A stretch of 64,000 nucleotides of DNA, taken from the NCBI GenBank assembly GCA_021432635.1, contig MU270114.1:1-64000 (forward strand). Reading direction: 5' to 3'. Position 1 is the first letter of the stretch; every line of letters starts with the position of its first letter. A program made the position numbers and the translations under genes. The stretch is from Thozetella sp. PMI_491 (taxonomy: Eukaryota > Ascomycota > Sordariomycetes > Chaetosphaeriales > Chaetosphaeriaceae). Under the pieces are notes generated by a model. The model made no database searches. It saw only the letters and a program-made list of their open reading frames with translations, and had not been told where the DNA came from. Below are positions 25,816 through 36,592 of the stretch, in pieces.

Positions 25816-28800
25816 CCCCCCCCCAAAAAAAACAAATACACGATAGCATTCGCAATCGATATAGCCAGCCCCAGCTGCACCCGTATCCCAAGCTGATAGG
25901 CTGCTAGCGAGCCGATTTCAAGGTCCATAGGACATAGGGCAACGCGAAGACTCGGTTGGAGAAGCCCCCAAGCCGAAGCCATGGTGATTTGGCGGCAAGG
26001 GTATTCTTACTGCCGAGCTCGCCCTGGGGCCCCACTCCAGGGCAGAAAAACAGAGCAGCGGGAGCTCTGGCGCCAGCCATTCCCATTCCAGCTATCCTGG
26101 TGGCAGCCTAAGCTCAGTACCAATGGACAAGCGTCCCAATCCGGACCGTTTGTCGGTCGTCGCCCATCGGAGATGCAGGGAAGATGCCATGAGCCACCGG
26201 CCGCCTCGGGTACGGTACCTGATGGTCTCTCAGAAGGAAAAGCAAGTTCGGCGACCTATTGAGGCGCCTGACCGGATTGGGATGCGGCGACGAGAGAGAT
26301 CGACATGATCAACAAGCTGAGAGAAACACTAAGCCAAATGTTCGAGCACCATGAGCTGGCATGTTTTGCGAGAGATGCACATTGCGAGGGCGCCGAGGGA
26401 CAATTCAGCAAGCATATGATGATGACGATGCCGGGGGTGGTGATTGAACGACGTGCTCTGGAGGCGTTAGCCCCTCCTGGCCCCCCCCCCCTCTCTCTCC
26501 TCTCCCCTCCGAAGGGGAGGGGAGGCTAGGAATCTGCTCGGCCACGAAGGCGGAGCTCCAACCCCGGCAGAGAGGTTGAGCTGGCCCTGTGGAGTGTTCG
26601 TCCCAACGGATGTCCGTGAGCTAGCCGCACGAGAGCCCGAGAAGCAAGTCGAGCAGGCATTCCCATGCCTGCACACTCACCTCGAGGCACAGTCAGAACC
26701 AACTGCTCAACGCACCTCCCCCGTGATTTTTTATTTTATTCTTCTTGGGCGCTGGTATTATCTTTGCCCCAAAGATCTTGTTCCTCCGGGACTTGAACGC
26801 TGCACCCCCGAAAGGATGCAAAGAGCGAAGATGCAGTAGCAGTGCCTCCGTCATAGGGTGTCATGTAAATTATACCGCAACACTTACACATCAATGTAGA
26901 TTGTGATGGGACACGCTTTGCGGTCGGATGGAAGCTCGCTTCTCGCCCGTCGTAGGCGAGAAGACACACTGCTGAGAACGAACTGCGGTGAGATCCGGGA
27001 AGGCGGCACAGGAGCATCCTTGCCAGGCGCAGCAGGTGAGAAAGATTCCTCAACCGACAGCAGTCAGAATACCTAGGTCCCGGTAACACAACCTCTCCTG
27101 GGGCAGAGAAGGTAAAGGTTATGAAAGGTATCCAAAGTAATCTGCCCACTGTATTTCCAGTAATACAGCACAGCCCGGTCCAGCCGAGGACAGTATGGAC
27201 AATAGTACCCTACCTTAGCTCTCAGGGACACAAAATCCGGACGGCCCCGATAGAAGCATTCATACCCTACCTATCTAGGTACGTACAATAGCTGTATGGC
27301 GTACCTCCCGGATAAGCTGCAGGCAAGCACAACCCTCTAAGCTCCTCTGTACCTTCCCTGCCCTTGTCTGGGTGTGCCCCACTGCCCCACTTCTACCTGA
27401 AAAACTTCCGATGGCAAGACCGCCTCATCTGGGCCGCCGTGACTAAACTGAAAGCTTTCGAGGCCGTCATGCTCGGCGGGCGGGCGGGTGGTGGGAGAAG
27501 GGGGGAGGGGAACGAAAGAATGGGGGGTGGCGGGGGGGTCATGGAGCGATGAGCGGGCCGTCCACGCCGGCCAATCACACAGAGCTTCATTCTCTGTCCT
27601 TTCTTCCACTCTACCCATCTCCCCAATAATGCCTTGTCTCCTGTGCGAAAGGCCCCGAGCTCGAGGCCCCTGTTCTGATCGTCGCAGAGACAACGACAAG
27701 AGCTCGAAAGGCCGCGCTCGGCGGCCATAGCTGCCGGGTAGCTCGTGATGTGCGCCACGCAGCAGATCTCAATCCCATGTCTATGCCGCCCCCCTTCTCC
27801 TGGCAAGCACTGCCAGGCACTTCGAGCTGACGGTCAGTGACCCTCCCACCCAAAATAAGCTAGCCTCCGGGTCATGAGCGCGCCGAGCTTGACCCCGTCG
27901 CTGTACGCGCTCTCTGTGTGAGACCTTCCGCCCCTCCCCCCACCGCGGTCCTGAATTTTATCTCTCCCTCTTCACCAGGGCCTCGCCCCCCCCCCCCCCC
28001 CCTTCCCGAATCTCACGGCAACTAGCTGCCAATGTCGCGGCGGCCGCGCCGCCGCATTTGCGAGCTTAGGCATGCGGGATTCGCTCGCCGTTATCATGGC
28101 CCAAGAGGCGTGAGGCGTGATGCGATAGTCACCCCATTGTCCATCTGGCACCATCCACCCTAATGCCGGCGTCGAGATACCTACTTGGCCGCCTCCCACC
28201 CCCCCTCCTTGTTTGTTCCCACGACTAGGTACTTTGTACTTTCCCTACTGTTGTACCTGGGCAAGTACACTCTGGGTAGAGTAGTGCGTGCGCAACCCGT
28301 GGCTGCGGCCGTGTGGGGCAACCGAAGACCCTTGACCCTGCTGCAGCTCGCACTTGCACTGGACTCTATTTGTGGCCTGCATCGAGGTCGTATTTGTGCA
28401 AGTACCATCCGCCGCTCTCGAGCACGCTGCTTGGCCCGAGAGCCCAGCTTCAGGGTACATACAGCACTGGCGAATCTGGGCGTCGTGTATATGCCTTACC
28501 GACCTTGGAGGGCAGCGTCCTTGCCGCGCGCTCTCTGCCTGGCTGGCATCCACGATGCTGGCTTACCACTACCTTACCCTCCTCCCCCCTTCTGAGCTCT
28601 CCTGGTCTTTGGGCTTGTTCTACGTCACGCCGCTGGCCCAGATGCGCTGCCGCATGGCAAAAATGGCGCTGGCCCTCTTTCTTGCACCTTCTCGTGCGCC
28701 TCCTGCTTTCACAAACCCCCCTTCTCCCCTCATCTGCCTGCCGTGCTGTTGTCCCCGCCAGGCGCCCTACTCTTGGGCTGGGACGGGCACGGGCTCCGTT

Positions 28801-29519
28801 GCTGCGTCATTCACTGTCTGGCCAAGGGGAGGTCCCTCGGAATGGCTGTTTCGCCTTCTCCTCTTAATTCGCCTTCCATGGTGTCCTGTCTAGTGAGGCT
28901 GATAGCAGAAGGAGCTACGGCTCATCCGACACTGTCCCTTCTACCTATTATCCCGGTCTATCTTTGGCCGTTGAGTGCTGTGAAAGAAGGATAGTGCGTG
29001 GAAAGGGGGGGGGAGCAGAGGCGGGTTCTTGATGTCTTGACGCAGTCGTGAGCTTTGTGCACGGTGTTCTGCATCACGCTGCGCCCTTCCTCGTGTCGTG
29101 GCCAACCTCTTCAACCACCCCTCTGCTGTCTGAACGGACGGGCTGTTGTGTACCTCTTGGCTGCCTGGGCTCCTCCCACTCGGACACTCGGCCGAGTAGT
29201 AAACCGAACGAAGACGCCTCGATCTGCTTGCAGGGTCCTGGGCAGAGCTACCTTCCACCCCACGGCATGGTGACCTCGCCCCAGACAAGACCATGGCGCT
29301 GCTACTGGGCCGGTTCCCAAAGATCGCTCCCTGGCGCCCCTGCTTACTTCTTTAACCGGGCTCTCTTCTCGTTGCTGATCTTCCTTTTATTGTCATACTT
29401 CCTCACCTTCCCCGGACTTTCCTCCCTGGACCACTCTTCCCTTCCCATCAAGGCAAACGGCTCAGCTCTCGTTCCCGCTGGCCCCATCCAAGGAAGCAAC
29501 ACTACGGGATGGCTGTGAC
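25816..29519. other. Intergenic region, no supported gene
   Basis: No protein family is recognisable. Notable sequence includes poly-C blocks at 26469-26480 and 27986-28002 (17 C), a G-rich/C-rich low-complexity tract around 27476-27540, and palindromic CCTAGG/GGTACGTACC-type clusters near 27070 and 27265-27290. Overlapping frames of 130-184 codons at 28185-28893 run through C-rich promoter-like DNA in two frames at once, which is the pattern of base composition and not of genes. Confidence 0.55.
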
Positions 29520-29907
29520 AGCTTGAGTTTCTCTTTTCGTTCCCCCCGTCCCCCCTTTCTGCCCATTCACGCCTGCGTATTCACTCGCTCCACTATGCTC
29601 TCGCTCTTGCAATAAACTCAGCACACACTCCCCGCTGGCCAGATTCTTTATACAAGTCCCATCCCCACCCCCCCTCCGCCTAATACATACAAGCCGCTGC
29701 GGCGTCCCACACCCTGGTGCTGTTTCTGCTGCTACGTACTCTAATCCCCGGCCCATTTGCTGAGCTTTCTTGGTATATATCATATACATGGGCCTCCTCC
29801 TCCTCCCGACTCGTTCCTAGAGAACTCTCTTTTCTCACCCACACACTGTATACCCGGCCCATCGACCTCCTCACTCGTAATCGCCTCCTCCTCCCACCTA
29901 CCACAGG
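29520..29907 (+). promoter_or_regulatory. CT-rich promoter/leader of the AflR-type regulator
   Basis: About 390 bp of strongly pyrimidine-rich sequence precede the regulator ATG, with a TATATAT element at 29774-29780 roughly 130 bp upstream of the start. This arrangement is typical of filamentous-fungal promoters and leaders. The transcription start itself cannot be placed. Confidence 0.4.
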
Positions 29908-31203
29908 ATGGCGTCATCCGCAAAACCGCGCCAGCCTCGCCTGCGAGCATCCTGCGACGGGTGCTTCCTCGCCAAGGTCAAGTGCTCCAAGGCCAGGCCA
30001 ATATGCTCCCGGTGCCTCGCCTGCGGCATCGAATGCCGATACTCCCCCTCGAGCAGGGCAGGGAAGCCCAAGTCAGATGCCAACTCTCATGCCCAGCACC
30101 AACATCACCACCACCACCATGGCTCGTCCGTGGCAGATCTAGCAGCAATGTCGCCCTTGTCAGATGACAAGGGCATGGTATACCCAGCACAACAGCCCGT
30201 GCCAGCACTGTACAAGATCGAGGCCGGGGGTTGGCACACGCCGCCTGGCAGTCTCGACGGGGGCATGAGCCGTAGCCAGTCCATCGCGTCGGGTATGGCG
30301 CTCCTAGGCGTCGAGGCGAGCCCGCCGGGCGCACCAGATTCTGGCACTGTAGGCGACATATATGCCGCCGGCATGCCCTGGACACCCCCAAACGACATGT
30401 CTTCCCAGATGGGCGAGTCGCCCGTCCTCACCAGCGCCCTCTCCCGCCACGGTCACTCGCGCTCGCAGTCGTACGACGTTGCCATGTCAGCTTCCATGCC
30501 GAATTGGATCGACCCGACCGGCCATGACATGTTCGCCTACGGACAGCAGACACAAGTGCCGCCGGCGACCATGGCGACTAACTATTTCCCGAGCCCGTCA
30601 GCGACACCGAACCTGCGGGCAATACCCAGACAGAAGCCATCATCGAGCGGCGGCCCTCTCGGGTCCGGCGGGTCCTGCACCTGCTTCACCGCCTGCCTGC
30701 AGTCCCTCCAGGCGCTGCATAACGCCTCCTCGCCCGGAGCCCCGCCCTTCGACCTAGTCTTGTCCCTCAACCGCAAGGCCGTCGAGGGCTGCGCATCGAT
30801 GCTCGCTTGCTCTAGGTGCATGAGCCGGTCGGGGACGCACACTGCCGCCATGCTCCTAGGGACAGTCATAGGCAAAATCACGTCGTTTTATAAGAGTGCA
30901 TCGCATTCTTACTTCGAAAGCGGCGGTCTCAGCAGCGCCATCTCCTCTGGGACTTCTGGGCTGGGCGTGAGCCTCGGGGTGTACCAGGTCAACGGCGAAG
31001 ACGGGCGATGGCTGGAACTGGAGATCCTCGCTCGGGAGTTGCGAAAGCTTGAAGAGGTCTATTCCCGCTTTAGAGAGGTGTGCGCCGATCTTTCGGAGGA
31101 CGCTGAGGTCAGCAAGGCCATGCTTGGCTATCTTGGCCAGACCTTGGGCTCGACACTCGAGGTAGTTCATCACAGAAGAGGAGGGGATGCCGTCTACTTA
31201 TGA
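29908..31203 (+). CDS. AflR-type Zn2Cys6 transcription factor
   Basis: A single uninterrupted exon encodes 431 aa. A Gal4-type Zn2Cys6 binuclear cluster sits at the N-terminus with Cys16, 19, 26, 33, 36 and 43 (CDGCFLAKVKC then CSRCLACGIEC), followed by a basic linker and a His-rich stretch near 62-70. The middle is rich in Ser, Pro and Gly and looks disordered. The C-terminal third, from CTCFTACLQSLQALHN at residue 257 through the Cys-rich block containing MLACSRCMSRSGTHTAAMLL, matches the AflR-type regulatory domain. The protein should be a nuclear activator. AflR-type factors usually control the polyketide cluster they sit in, and this one lies 8.8 kb downstream of the PKS on the same strand, so the PKS and possibly the oxidase are its inferred targets. 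It carries no fungal_trans middle-homology domain, unlike the CMR1-type factor at 48183-51290. Confidence 0.92.
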   Translation: MASSAKPRQPRLRASCDGCFLAKVKCSKARPICSRCLACGIECRYSPSSRAGKPKSDANSHAQHQHHHHHHGSSVADLAAMSPLSDDKGMVYPAQQPVPALYKIEAGGWHTPPGSLDGGMSRSQSIASGMALLGVEASPPGAPDSGTVGDIYAAGMPWTPPNDMSSQMGESPVLTSALSRHGHSRSQSYDVAMSASMPNWIDPTGHDMFAYGQQTQVPPATMATNYFPSPSATPNLRAIPRQKPSSSGGPLGSGGSCTCFTACLQSLQALHNASSPGAPPFDLVLSLNRKAVEGCASMLACSRCMSRSGTHTAAMLLGTVIGKITSFYKSASHSYFESGGLSSAISSGTSGLGVSLGVYQVNGEDGRWLELEILARELRKLEEVYSRFREVCADLSEDAEVSKAMLGYLGQTLGSTLEVVHHRRGGDAVYL

Positions 31204-34200
31204 CCACCCTAGCCGCATTCTGCTTAGTCTCGAGGAACCACATACGTTGGAATGCTTGTTTCTGGGAGAGGGGCTAGGAAACCGGCCACGCTCCGATGCG
31301 ACAGTCTACTCTCTGCTAGGGTCCGGTACACCCTCCTTTTCACGGCATCAGCTTCGATTTTGCGAATTTTCTTCTTATTGTTTTCTGTTTTAAAGCTATG
31401 AGGGACAATCTTCGTTTTGGGCATCTCTACCAATGGGTGGCGTTTTGGGCTGCACTGCTTCTCTCCTCCGGACGAGGACAACGGGTACGGAAAGGTTCGG
31501 AACGGTTTTTAGGGACTCAGGCATTCATTTAAAGGCGTGTGCCCTCTAATCGGGGCGGAGGAAAAGCGCCTACTACAAGTCATGATTTTGTTTTTGTCTG
31601 GTGATGATCGTCACCAGCGAGGGCCAGTCCTTCATTCCCATCCTTTCACACAACTCTCCCTAGCCGTTCAGCCCGCCGAGGGAGCGGCCATTAGATGCTT
31701 GAAGGCCCGTCGGGATACTGGATTTTTTTTTTCCCCTGCTCTCTTGGCTCACTCTGCGTATGCACTGCCTACCTGCCAGAAGCAATTATTTTCTGTACCG
31801 ATAACCTCTCCATGACGATACGAGATAGACGCAATTCCAAACTCGCGGAGTTAAACAATCGCCGCTAGAAAAAAAGGGGGGGGGGGGGGGTTTCCCCCCC
31901 CCATGCTCTTCTAAAGACGGCCCAATGACGGCTCCCAGCGCCTGTGCCCCGTAATCCGGCATGCTTCAGGTACCGTGTTGTGACAGGCCAAGCACCAGCC
32001 AGGGTGGGGTTCTCCGGACCTGATGGTGAGAGCGATGGGGAAGCAGCATTTTCTTTTGTCCCCGGCACAAGGGGCAATCACGTTCCCACCTGACACGTTG
32101 TCTAGCCGGGTCCCGGCAGGGCACAAAGTCTTGGGCGCATTCCGCTTTTCCCTCTTACCAGGTTCACGGATAAATCTGACGAGAATGGCCACGTCTGCGA
32201 GCGGAAAGAGAGAGGATTCGTCGAGCACGGGGCAGAAAGAGGAAACGCGAACTCCTGGGGGAGGAGCAAAAAGAAGAGCCAAGATCTGTGATAGATTGAA
32301 AACCACAAACCAAGGCCTGGGGGCAATTTGGGCGTGACGTTTGGGCCTCGGGATTGGGGGGGGGACGAGGGAGGGCCTGCGATACCGAGCGAGCTCGTGG
32401 CTTTCGTCATGAAGCATCGCGCGGCATGAGGCTTCTACGGGACGTGCCAAGGCAATCACAGGGCGACCCAGCGCCCGCGCGCAATTTAGAGTTTTAGCCT
32501 CTTTATACAACGGCCACCCGCGTGCGTGCCGTGAGTGGTAGGCTCTAAATTTAAAGTTGAGTGCGTGTGCACAAGTGTGTATACGTGGGGTGTGCGAAGG
32601 GAATAGCGCTGAGAGAAGAAATGAGCCACGATAAAAAAAAAAGACCTTGACCTAGCCAAAGTTTAAACGAGCGCACAGTGCGGGCAGAGCTGGCTGTGTC
32701 GACGTGTGTCTCTGTGGTGCCATGGCCGATGGATCATCGTGCGCGTGAGCCATGGCCACTGCCCACAAGAAGAAAAAGATGGGAGAGCTTCGACGAGAGA
32801 GGGAGGGAGAGAGAGGGGCCGATGAGAGCGGAAGCAACACTCGCGACCCAGACCAGGCCGACGCTGGATGTTTCGTTGCCAAGCTTTTCGCAAAGTGGTT
32901 GATGTCCTTAGCGAATGGTGAGAGGGCACATGATGCCCTGCGTGCCCCTCCCTTGGGAACGATTAGTTGGTAAGCTGGGGCGAAGAAGCTTCTTTCTTGC
33001 CTCCTCTCCCTCCCGCGGGCTGTACAGTGGCAAGCCGGGAAGGGAAAAGGGGGGGGGGGGGTAAGGGGCCACGCCAGGTCCAGAGTTCATTGCATGCGCT
33101 TTAGCTATACAAGCGGCGACTTCGCTATCCTAACAGCAGATCGCGTAGACAAGCTTGTTTAAATCCCCATGCCCATATTTCACCCGCTATATGTATGCCT
33201 TGCCTATGCGAGCCATAATCGAGGACTGCGCTGCCGTGGGAGGCGAGATGACGAAAGCATCCGCTTCCCGGGGGGGGGGTGGGATATGGCCAGCTAGATT
33301 GACCTAGAGATGAATCCAGCGCACTTGGGCATGGAGACAGCCGTCAGGACTGGTTGTGGACTCGTAAACTGTACGACTGGGTAGATCAGCGCCTCCCATT
33401 TTCTGGCGAGGTCTCCCCCTCCCCCCTCCCCCTTCCTCGCTTCTTCCTTCTTCCTTCGCGGTAGCGACGCGTGGAAAAAGCGGCATGCGAGGGGGCGCTG
33501 ATCTCTTGGGCCCTAGTCCTGCCGAAGCATGATTCGATGTAAGATAGATGAGAGATGGCGTGCCTAGATTGGTGAGCCCGTTGCTGTCACCATGTATGCG
33601 GCCCAATCCAGCAACGAGGGCGGCTATCTCAAGGCCTAGACGGGCGTTGTCGGGCTACAACTCCCCTTGTTCTCTCCTCCGTGGTTGTCGACGTGCCGCT
33701 GGCCCCGGCCCGCCCGCCTTTTGCAATTTGGGCAACGGGCCTGCATGAGTTTGTCATCGGAGGTTTTTTTTTTTTCTTTCTTTCTCTTTCTTTCTTTATG
33801 ATTGCCTCCTCTATCCTAGGCAATTAACCTTGTTTGACGCGGGAGGATATCTTGCCGGATATTGATTGGTGGTGCTGTCGCGCTTTGGAGCAGACGCCAG
33901 AGCCACTTCGCCTCGTCCGGGGACACAAGCCGACTTAGACTACTACTCCCACATGGCCACCCTGGCGACCATAGCCGAATGATCCTTGACAGCATGCCTT
34001 CCCGATTGGGAATCCACACTTGGGGGTTGGCGAATCGCATCCCGCTCACTTTGCTCAGGATGAGAGGAGGGTGGGCCCGGCGTTGAGACCCGAAGGCTGC
34101 TGCGTGGGCCGTGCAACTTCCCCCAGGAGTGGAGCGGGCTGGATCTTGGGCATCGCCAGTAATTCCGTTTCGGCTCCTGCGAGCAGCAGAGACGGCGGAC

Positions 34201-36118
34201 TGGGTGATTAGTCCCCCCCTACGCTCTGACAGCTACCTATTTCCATACTCAGCTCACCTTTCCCCATCTTATCCCCGTTACTTACGCTCCGCCTCGATGC
34301 GTTTCTTTTCGTAGATCTCGCGCGGCCGTAGGTTATGCGCCTTGTCCCCTGCCTCCCTTCCTCCTCCCCTCCCCCCCTTCGGCTGTAAGCCTTCAAGCCA
34401 AGCTCCGGGCTCTGGTGGTCACAGCCTCCCAACCCCCAGAAGCCGTCTAATTCTGGTATGCTCTAGGCCGTGGGCTGAGAAGGGGGCAAGGGTAGAGAGC
34501 AGATCAGAGACGCAAAGCCGGCCGCTTCTCCGCCCGAGTGCACAGCGCGCGGCGATCACTATGCCGCCGTTTGGGGCGTGTGGGGTATTCAGCGCGAAGG
34601 GGAGATGGTACGGAATACAGACAGACGTGATCGGGCGGAGCAGGGGAGGAGGGGAGAACAGGGATTGCGCAGATTGTGCACTCTTTTCATGTGAACCGTG
34701 GGCTGCGAGCAGCCCGAAGAGATAGCAGGGTCGAACGAGCGAGAAAGTCGAGATTGGCTCCTAGGCACTCCCCGGTTGATGAAGAGCACCACACCATGCG
34801 TGATCGGATGCGACCCTGTATCGTCGAGGATTGACGTAGGCGTATCTGCTGCGGGATGTATCCCAACCTGGCGACAAAACCCGTGAGCACGACAGGCCAG
34901 GTTGACGCGTGGCCCTCGCCGCCCCGGGCCCTTCCCCAGCCTCTAAATAGTTCTTCTCTGAGGTTTGTATTTGCATAAATTTGGTACTTGTTGCACGAGC
35001 TGTCTACGGTTTCTTCATCCCCTCCTCGCCGTCACTCAATCTGTCGCTGCCGCCTCTGAGAGGTGGGGTTTCCTCCTTTCGCGGTCCGTCTCAGCGCAGG
35101 AGGGCGGAGGAGTCAGGGTGGTGGAGGCGGCCGGGTGGACTGCCCTGACTACCCTGCCGCGCTGTCATTTAGGCATAGCTCGGAAGGCTTATGGTCTGCC
35201 AAGAGTGGTGGGCAGATTCCACCACCTCCCCGTCGATGGCGACGCAAACCATAGGGTCCAAAGGGGTCCCAGAGTACCGCCAAAGCTGGGCGAGAGTTGC
35301 GCTAGCAGCCGCTGATCGCGGGGCTACTGCTCGCCGCCGACAGAGGGCCCAAGTCCCTTCCGAAGCGCCATCGGGCCTGCGCCGAATAGGGTCACAGGGC
35401 TGACCGACCGGCTACAAGAGCCCCGGCAGCCACACCCTGAGAGGGCGGCAGCGACAGCTTTGGGCCCGCAGCTGCTGCAAATCTTGTTGCCTCTTGCCTC
35501 TCGCTTAGCCGCCGCCCAGCTCGGTGTATCTAGTCCGTCGTCGTAAAGAAGCATTGGTAGGAGGAGGGACACATCGTCAGGCTCGCGACGGTGCGGAATG
35601 CCCCACATGCCGCCCCGTCCCTCCGTCAGCGGCGTCCGGAAAGGAGGGCTTGAGCTTGGATGCCACTCGGCACCGCAATCGCAGCCGGCGTGGGAGAGTC
35701 GGGTGAGATGGCGGATTGTGGTAAGGATTTGCGCCACCCTCAAGGCAAGTCCCGTCTGGGATGTGGGGTGGGTAGAAGGCAGCTAGCTAGTGCTGCGGCA
35801 TCTTTGCAGCTTGTGGCCTTGTGTGCGTAAGGTACTATTTTCTATTCCCTTTGCGTCAAGGCTGATTGATTCTCTTTTGTTTTGGCCTTGGCAAGCTTCT
35901 CCCGAGGGAGGTGCGTCTGCCTTTCTTTGGGGGGGCCTCCGTCATTTCGGCTTACTTAAGCGAGCCAGTGTAACAATAGATGAGGCAACTACGGAGTAGT
36001 TAACTAGCAGCTGTAGTATGATGTAAACCATGTGCTCGTTCTTTGCTTTTTTGCATTGTATTCTTGGCCTTGTAGGATCCGGTTTGTCTCGGGAAAGTGA
36101 CCCGATGATCGAGGGACA
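31204..36118. other. Intergenic region, no supported gene
   Basis: No gene can be supported. Features visible are an A8-G15-TTT-C9 tract at 31868-31902 able to fold on itself, a poly-G run of 15 at 33047-33061, a G9 run near 33271, and a TTTC-type microsatellite at about 33773-33799. Short frames on both strands lack domains and codon bias. The sequence after 31204 presumably includes the 3' untranslated region of the AflR-type regulator. Confidence 0.55.
31868..31902. repeat. Poly-A/poly-G/poly-C hairpin-forming tract
   Basis: Eight A, fifteen G, three T and nine C occur consecutively. The G and C runs could pair around the TTT loop, and the G run could also form a quadruplex. The sequence is direct observation; the folding is inference. 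Confidence 0.6.
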
Positions 36119-36592
36119 ATGGCTGGGGAAACGCTAGTCCCTGTGCCTAGAAACAGCATCGATCTAGGTACCAAGATTCGCCTCCTTTGGCGAGGTTTCA
36201 TGTACATGCTGAACCTCGACAATCGTGGCCTACAGAATAGGCTCGACGCGGAAGACGAGGATCGACGACGAAAAAGAGATGCTGCGTCTGTTGCTAGCGC
36301 TCGGGAGGATGGGCTTCCCGGGCTCTCCCCCCAGAGCCCCGCCGCCTCCAGGCCGACCAGGCCAACCAGGCCAACCAGGCCAACCAGGCCAACTAGGCCA
36401 ACCACCTCTACCACTCCGGGCCTCAGAGCTCAGGCTCACCGCCCTGCGAATCAAAACGAGGGACCTGCGGCCACCTCCCCAGCCCACATTAGCCTTTCTC
36501 GTGTCGGCATGCGTCGTGCAGGCGCAGATATGCACTGGCCAGCAGGAAACACCCTGATACCAACCAATCCTCAGCCCGTCCTGCAGGTGTGA
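36119..36592 (+). CDS. Doubtful hypothetical ORF containing a 9-bp tandem repeat
   Basis: A 157-codon frame starts at an ATG in strong context (A at -3, G at +4). Its first 60 residues have a protein-like mix (LLWRGFMYMLNLDNRGLQNRLDAEDEDRRRKRD in two overlapping parts, basic and acidic), followed by six 9-bp repeats read as repeated Pro-Thr-Arg. The overlapping frame starting at 36225 reads the same repeat as collagen-like Gly-Gln-Pro. No domain or homologue is recognised and no introns are evident. It may be a small species-specific gene, a fragment, or chance. Confidence 0.2.
   Translation: MAGETLVPVPRNSIDLGTKIRLLWRGFMYMLNLDNRGLQNRLDAEDEDRRRKRDAASVASAREDGLPGLSPQSPAASRPTRPTRPTRPTRPTRPTTSTTPGLRAQAHRPANQNEGPAATSPAHISLSRVGMRRAGADMHWPAGNTLIPTNPQPVLQV
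36351..36404 (+). repeat. Six-copy 9-bp minisatellite (GGCCAACCA)
   Basis: Six tandem units of GGCCAACCA run from 36351 to 36404, with single-base variants in the first and fifth units. The unit length is a multiple of three, so every frame through it stays open and copy-number change would not shift frame. Confidence 0.85.

Noticed and set aside
26770-26800. Possible tRNA T-arm (GTTCAAGTCCCGG) on the minus strand
   Set aside because: B-box-like sequence only; no pairing T-stem, acceptor stem or A-box upstream.
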